64,000 nucleotides of DNA, taken from the NCBI RefSeq assembly GCF_000255705.1, contig NZ_JH636439.1, positions 1,352,335 to 1,416,334 of the forward strand. The letters are read 5' to 3'. The position numbers were made by a program, and so were the translations under genes. Source of the DNA: Zavarzinella formosa DSM 19928. GTDB taxonomy: Bacteria; Planctomycetota; Planctomycetia; Gemmatales; Gemmataceae. The stretch's first letter is position 1, and each line of letters starts with the position of its first letter. Positions 59,863 to 64,000 of the stretch are shown here, in pieces. The notes beneath the pieces are model-generated. The model was not told the DNA's origin, did not search any database, and worked only from the letters and a program-made list of their open reading frames with translations.

Positions 59863-62800
59863 TTATGACTCCTCAGTGCGTGTGTCCGCCACCGTTGGCT
59901 CGCGTCGAGTGACCATTTTTCGAAGTCCTTGCACCGCCCGCATGACGATCAATCCCGCCGTGCCCCCGATCACCGGATTCCACTGGAGATTGCCCTCTCC
60001 GATCTTCGCCAGAAGGAAGCCAACACCCCCGCCGAGTGCCAGACCAAAGGTGTAGGAAATGATCGTGCGAAGCCGGACGGAGCGTAACCAGCGAAGGCCG
60101 GTTGTTCCGTTGATGACGTAGTAGAACACCGGTGTCAGGAAGATGCCGAAGACGGTCACCCCAAGCATTCCGCTGAATACCGCGATCCCCAAAGAACGCC
60201 GCATTTCCGCCCCGGCGCCGTTAGCAACCATCAAAGGGGTCACCCCGAAAATAAAAGCGAACGATGTCATCAAAATTGGCCGCAATCGCAGCCGGGAGGC
60301 TTCCTTCGTGGCCTCGAAGGCGGGCTTGCCTTGATCTTGAAGATGTTTGGCAAATTCAACGATCAGAATGGCGTTTTTACACGCCAGCCCCACCAGCACG
60401 ACGAGGCCAATTTGCACGAAGATATTCACATCCCGATTCGTAAATAGCACGCCTGCCACCGAACAGAGCAGGCAGAGGGGCACAACCAAGATGACCGCCA
60501 GCGGAAGCGTCCAACTTTCGTAGAGCGCTGACAGGGCTAGGAACACGCTGATGACCGAAAGGATGAACACATAGATCGCCGTGTTGCCGGCCCGGATCTG
60601 CATGTACATCAATTCTGTCCACTCGATCCGCATGGTGAGTGGAAGCGTGTCGTCCGACACTTGATTAATGGCGTTGATTGCATCCCCGTCGCTGACGCCG
60701 GGAGCCACGTTTCCATTGATCGCGGCGGAAGGATAAAGGTTGTACCGGGTGATGGAGATCGGCCCGCCGACCTCACGGATGTTGACCAGTGTGCTGAGAG
60801 GGACCATCTGGCCGGTCTTGGTTCGCACTTGAAAAAGCCTGATCGATTCCGGGCGAGTGCGGAACTCGCCATCCGCCTGGATCGTTACCTGCCAGTGCCG
60901 GCCGAAGTCGTTGTAGCTGTTCACGTACAACGAGCCGAGGTTCATGCTGAGGGTTTGGTTCAAGTCTTGCAACGGGACGCCAAGGGCGGCGGCCTTGTCC
61001 CGGTTGACCTCCACATAGAGTTGCGGAACCTTGGATCGAAACTGCGTGCGAGCATCAGTCAACTGGGGCAGTTTCTTGAATTTCTCGACCAGTTTGTCCA
61101 TCTGTTGTTCAAGCGCCCGCACGCCTAATCCAGCTCGATCTTCAACAAGGAATTTGAATCCTCCGGCCGATCCCAAACCGGGAACCGGCGCCGCCCCGAA
61201 GACGGTAACTTGGCAGTCTTTCACTTCGGCCGCCCAGCGTTTTCGCAGTTTGGCCATGATGACCGTGTCCCGGAGTTCGGGAGCCTGCCGTTCGGCGAAC
61301 GGCTTGAGCACGATGAACATCGAGGCATAATTCGGACTGTTCGCCTGAAGCAAAAACGACATGCCGGAATTTGTGACCGTGTGGCCAACCCCCGGCGTCT
61401 CGCGGGCAATCCGTTCAACCTCCATCACAAGTTCGTGGGTGCGCTCCAGTGAAGCGGCATCCGGAAGTTGCACGTTCACAATCAACCGGCCCTGGTCCTG
61501 TTGGGGGATGAAACCCTTGGGAGCCTGATCGAATGTCCAAAATGTCAGAACCAAGAGAGCCGCATAGCCGAGGAGGACCAGAAGACGCAGATGCATCATC
61601 ACGCCGACGGTCCAGGCATACGCCGATGTGCTGGCTCCGAAGAGAATGTTGAACAGCCAGAAAAACCAGCCGAGCGTGATCGCCAGCACCCAGGCAATCG
61701 GGTCACGCCGACTTCCGGGAGCTTTAAGCAGAATCGCCGCCAAGGCCGGGCTAAAGGTGAGCGAACTGATGGTCGAGATCACCGTTGAAACGGCGATGGT
61801 CACCGCAAACTGCCGGAAGAACTGCCCGGTGATGCCGCTAATAAACGCACACGGAACGAACACGGCACACAACACGAGGGCGACGGCGATGATCGGCCCC
61901 GTGACCTCATCCATCGCCCGTCGACTGGCTTCCTTGGGATCGAGGCCGTGTTCCATCCAACGTTCGACGTTTTCAACGACGACGATGGCATCATCAACGA
62001 CGATCCCGATCGCCAGCACCAGACCGAACAAGGAGATGTTGTTCAGGCTGAATCCCAAGGCGGCCATCACGCCGAATGTTCCCAAGACGGAGACCGGCAC
62101 CGCAAGCAATGGGATGAGGGCCGCCCGCCAGCTTTGCAGAAACACCAACACCACAATGGCCACCAATCCGACCGACTCGATCAGCGAGCGGACAACATCG
62201 TTCACCGAGTCGCGGATGAAGGGAGTGGTGTCGTAGGCGATCTGATAATCAATTCCGTCCGGAAAGTTGGCTTTCAGTTCTTGCATCTTCTTCTGAACCC
62301 GGTCGCCCACTTCCAAGGCGTTTGTTCCGGGAAGCTGATAAAGACCCAAACCAACGGATGGCTGGCCGTCGAAAGAGCAGATCGTGTTGTAATTCTGCGC
62401 GCCAAGTTCCAACCGGGCGACATCACGAAGACGGACGATTCCCGGCGCTTCCGGCAACGGCCCGCTCCCCAAGGCCCCGCCTCCCAGCGATCCGCTGCCG
62501 ACGGTGCCGCTGGCGGTCGAGCCACCAGTGATCGAACCGTCATCAGCGCTGCCACTTCCTCCAAGTGTCGAGGCCGTCCCGGTCGCTCCGCTACTTGATG
62601 GCGTGACGGCGGTGGACCCGGAATCGACGCCGGAGGTTGAAGTGTCCCCGGTCGTCGGTGTCACAGACGGATCACTTTGGGGCGTGCCGGATGACGGCGT
62701 CATTGGGGAAGTGGCGCTCATCGAAGGCATCGTTGCGGAGGAACTTCCCCCCAAACCACGGTTTTTTCTGGGAACGGCGGGGCGGGGCGGTTCCATGGCG

Positions 62801-63600
62801 ATTCCGGCCGGCGTGATTGCCTCCGGCATCCCGCCAACTTTCACGATGATGTCGCCGAATTGTTCGGGAGAGGATAATCGGCCGAGCGCGTCCAATGGCA
62901 ATTGAAACGATTGGCCATCCGGGACCGGGGGCTGGCCGATCCGGCCGGCCGGGGCGTCGATGTTTTGGCTGCGGATGGCATTCGCCACATCAATCGCCGT
63001 CATGTTTCGGGAGGCGAGGCGTTGCGGGTCCAGCCAGACACGCATGCTGTAATCACGCTGGCCCTGAACGTTAATGTCTGAGATGCCGTCCACCCGCAAC
63101 AGTTCGTCTTTCGCATAGATGGTGGCGAAATTGCTGAGGTATTTGTCGTCGTATCGGCCGTCCGGGGAGATGAAATTGACGATCATCAGCATGTCCGGCG
63201 TTCGCTTCCGGACGGTGATGCCTTGATTCTGAACCGCCAGCGGCAATTGCGGCATCGCCAACGCCACCCGGTTTTGCACCATCACCAAGGCCGTCCGCAA
63301 ATCGATTCCGACATCGAAGGTGACTGAAAGCGAATAAGAACCGTCGTTTCCTGAATTCGAGGACATGTAAAGCATGCCTTCGACGCCGTTCACTTGTTGC
63401 TCGATCGGCGCCCCGACCGAGTCAGCCACTTCTTGAGCGCTGGCCCCGGGATAGTTGATCGAGATCACGACACTCGGCGGCGTGATGCGGGGATACTGCG
63501 CGACGGGCAGGGCCAGCAGCGCGATTGCCCCGGTGAGCGAGATCACGACGGAAAGGACCGTCGCAAAAATCGGCCGGTCGATAAAGTAGCGCGAGATCAT
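59863..63600 (-). CDS. RND efflux permease, HAE1/AcrB family (RND 3)
   Basis: A 1245-residue proton-driven exporter, 9 bp after the adaptor gene. The TM4 pair is in IGIVVDDAIVVVENVER. A long low-complexity insert (~252-388) rich in Ser, Thr, Gly and Pro lies between the FGDIIVKVGG and GIVRLRDVARLELG segments, at the same position as in RND 2 but about three times longer. It lacks the two-helix insert between TM6 and TM7 that RND 1 and RND 2 have. In its place the C-terminus is extended by ~70 residues with two hydrophobic stretches (TIISYTFGLALGGGVGFLLA; PVIGGTAGLIVMRAV). It is probably the direct partner of the adaptor and of RND 2. Confidence 0.94.
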   Translation of the reverse strand: MISRYFIDRPIFATVLSVVISLTGAIALLALPVAQYPRITPPSVVISINYPGASAQEVADSVGAPIEQQVNGVEGMLYMSSNSGNDGSYSLSVTFDVGIDLRTALVMVQNRVALAMPQLPLAVQNQGITVRKRTPDMLMIVNFISPDGRYDDKYLSNFATIYAKDELLRVDGISDINVQGQRDYSMRVWLDPQRLASRNMTAIDVANAIRSQNIDAPAGRIGQPPVPDGQSFQLPLDALGRLSSPEQFGDIIVKVGGMPEAITPAGIAMEPPRPAVPRKNRGLGGSSSATMPSMSATSPMTPSSGTPQSDPSVTPTTGDTSTSGVDSGSTAVTPSSSGATGTASTLGGSGSADDGSITGGSTASGTVGSGSLGGGALGSGPLPEAPGIVRLRDVARLELGAQNYNTICSFDGQPSVGLGLYQLPGTNALEVGDRVQKKMQELKANFPDGIDYQIAYDTTPFIRDSVNDVVRSLIESVGLVAIVVLVFLQSWRAALIPLLAVPVSVLGTFGVMAALGFSLNNISLFGLVLAIGIVVDDAIVVVENVERWMEHGLDPKEASRRAMDEVTGPIIAVALVLCAVFVPCAFISGITGQFFRQFAVTIAVSTVISTISSLTFSPALAAILLKAPGSRRDPIAWVLAITLGWFFWLFNILFGASTSAYAWTVGVMMHLRLLVLLGYAALLVLTFWTFDQAPKGFIPQQDQGRLIVNVQLPDAASLERTHELVMEVERIARETPGVGHTVTNSGMSFLLQANSPNYASMFIVLKPFAERQAPELRDTVIMAKLRKRWAAEVKDCQVTVFGAAPVPGLGSAGGFKFLVEDRAGLGVRALEQQMDKLVEKFKKLPQLTDARTQFRSKVPQLYVEVNRDKAAALGVPLQDLNQTLSMNLGSLYVNSYNDFGRHWQVTIQADGEFRTRPESIRLFQVRTKTGQMVPLSTLVNIREVGGPISITRYNLYPSAAINGNVAPGVSDGDAINAINQVSDDTLPLTMRIEWTELMYMQIRAGNTAIYVFILSVISVFLALSALYESWTLPLAVILVVPLCLLCSVAGVLFTNRDVNIFVQIGLVVLVGLACKNAILIVEFAKHLQDQGKPAFEATKEASRLRLRPILMTSFAFIFGVTPLMVANGAGAEMRRSLGIAVFSGMLGVTVFGIFLTPVFYYVINGTTGLRWLRSVRLRTIISYTFGLALGGGVGFLLAKIGEGNLQWNPVIGGTAGLIVMRAVQGLRKMVTRREPTVADTRTEES

Positions 63601-63609
63601 GGTGAACCC

Positions 63610-64000
63610 TTATCGCTTCTTTTCGCCCGGAGCCGGGGGGCGGGGCTTGTTTCGGGAAGAACCCTCGGTGGCACCGCCAACAAGGGTGGGCATGGTGGTT
63701 TGCTCGGGCTTGATCTCCGAACGGGGGCGAAGCTGTTGAAGCCCGCCGACGACAACCCACTCATCCGGTTTCAAACCTTCTTCGATCACCCGGAGACCGT
63801 CCGGTTGGAGGGAGCCAGTTTTCACGCGACGATATTGGATCTTGTTTTCCGCATCGACGACATAAACGAACTTCAATCCTTGGTCGGAGCCGATGGCCCG
63901 ATCAATCACCAACTGGGCTTTGAACGGTTCCCCAAGTGGAAGCCGGACACGGACGAACATGCCGGGAATCAGCGACCACAACCCTCCCGCTGGTCGCGGG
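63610..64000 (-). CDS. RND periplasmic adaptor, partial (C-terminal part; runs off right edge)
   Basis: The last ~130 residues of an AcrA/MexA-type adaptor; the N-terminus lies beyond the window. The frame stays open to base 64000. The visible part matches the membrane-proximal domain of such proteins: LIPGMFVRVRLPLGEPFKAQ, AIGSDQGLKFVYVVDAENKI, then GLKPDEWVVVGGLQQLRP. It aligns by eye with the C-terminal part of the adaptor at 51425-52624 (GLFTRVRVPIGEP, VKPGERIIVEGLQQVKP). The tail is Pro/Lys-rich. The stop is 9 bp before RND 3, so it is the first visible gene of the adaptor-RND-RND-kinase-regulator operon. Confidence 0.92.
   Translation of the reverse strand, partial: PRPAGGLWSLIPGMFVRVRLPLGEPFKAQLVIDRAIGSDQGLKFVYVVDAENKIQYRRVKTGSLQPDGLRVIEEGLKPDEWVVVGGLQQLRPRSEIKPEQTTMPTLVGGATEGSSRNKPRPPAPGEKKR

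Overview
The window reads as chromosomal DNA of a planctomycete, most probably a member of the Gemmataceae. The evidence is the mix of families: a protein opening with the TIGR02996 'repeat-companion' domain that is abundant in Gemmata relatives, two Tat-exported DUF1501 proteins, a secreted sulfatase, a membrane-anchored Ser/Thr kinase beside an ECF sigma factor, leucine-rich-repeat proteins, a giant alpha-2-macroglobulin and many secreted proteins of unknown role. The genus cannot be fixed from sequence alone. I saw no rRNA, tRNA, CRISPR array, insertion sequence or prophage.

Left part (1-20.8 kb): a membrane protein of the spermidine-synthase-associated transporter type (cut by the left edge), a zinc alcohol dehydrogenase, an Hsp70-like ATPase, a secreted LRR protein, a small conserved protein, an SRAP-domain protein, FdhD plus an FdhF/YdeP-type molybdoenzyme, a sulfatase, an HNH nuclease, a TIGR02996-LRR protein coupled to a BatA-like VWA membrane protein, a diheme cytochrome c peroxidase, Dps, a YceH protein and a membrane-anchored coiled-coil protein. 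Several of these are closed by clear hairpin terminators.

Middle part (20.8-45.8 kb) holds the most unusual loci. (a) 20860-22321: an exported protein made of a dienelactone-hydrolase-like domain without its nucleophile and histidine, fused to a complete barnase-type ribonuclease, followed 31 bp later by a barstar-type inhibitor. (b) 22421-29006: an ECF sigma factor followed by a ~1980-residue alpha-2-macroglobulin whose N-terminus looks like an anti-sigma domain on the cytoplasmic side of a membrane helix. (c) 35108-37516: a Ser/Thr kinase with an altered catalytic loop and a second sigma factor. (d) 39132-44143: a tightly packed four-gene operon with a WXG100-like protein, a helical protein, a second small helical-hairpin protein and a large three-module FtsK/EccC-like ATPase. 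It looks like a type VII-like secretion cassette with an unusual coiled-coil N-terminus on the ATPase. Between these lie an SDR dehydrogenase, a ComEA-like protein, a methyltransferase, two DUF1501 proteins, a CbiX-like chelatase, an ABC-2 permease and a PAS/HisKA_2 histidine kinase.

Right part (45.8-64 kb): a secreted transglutaminase-like protein, then RND efflux genes, all on the minus strand. In transcription order they are an adaptor (cut by the right edge), two tandem HAE1-type permeases, a sensor kinase and an NtrC-type sigma-54 activator, then a ~670 bp repeat-rich gap and a second adaptor-permease pair. The first block copies the gene order of mdtABC-baeSR but with a sigma-54 regulator in place of an OmpR-type one.
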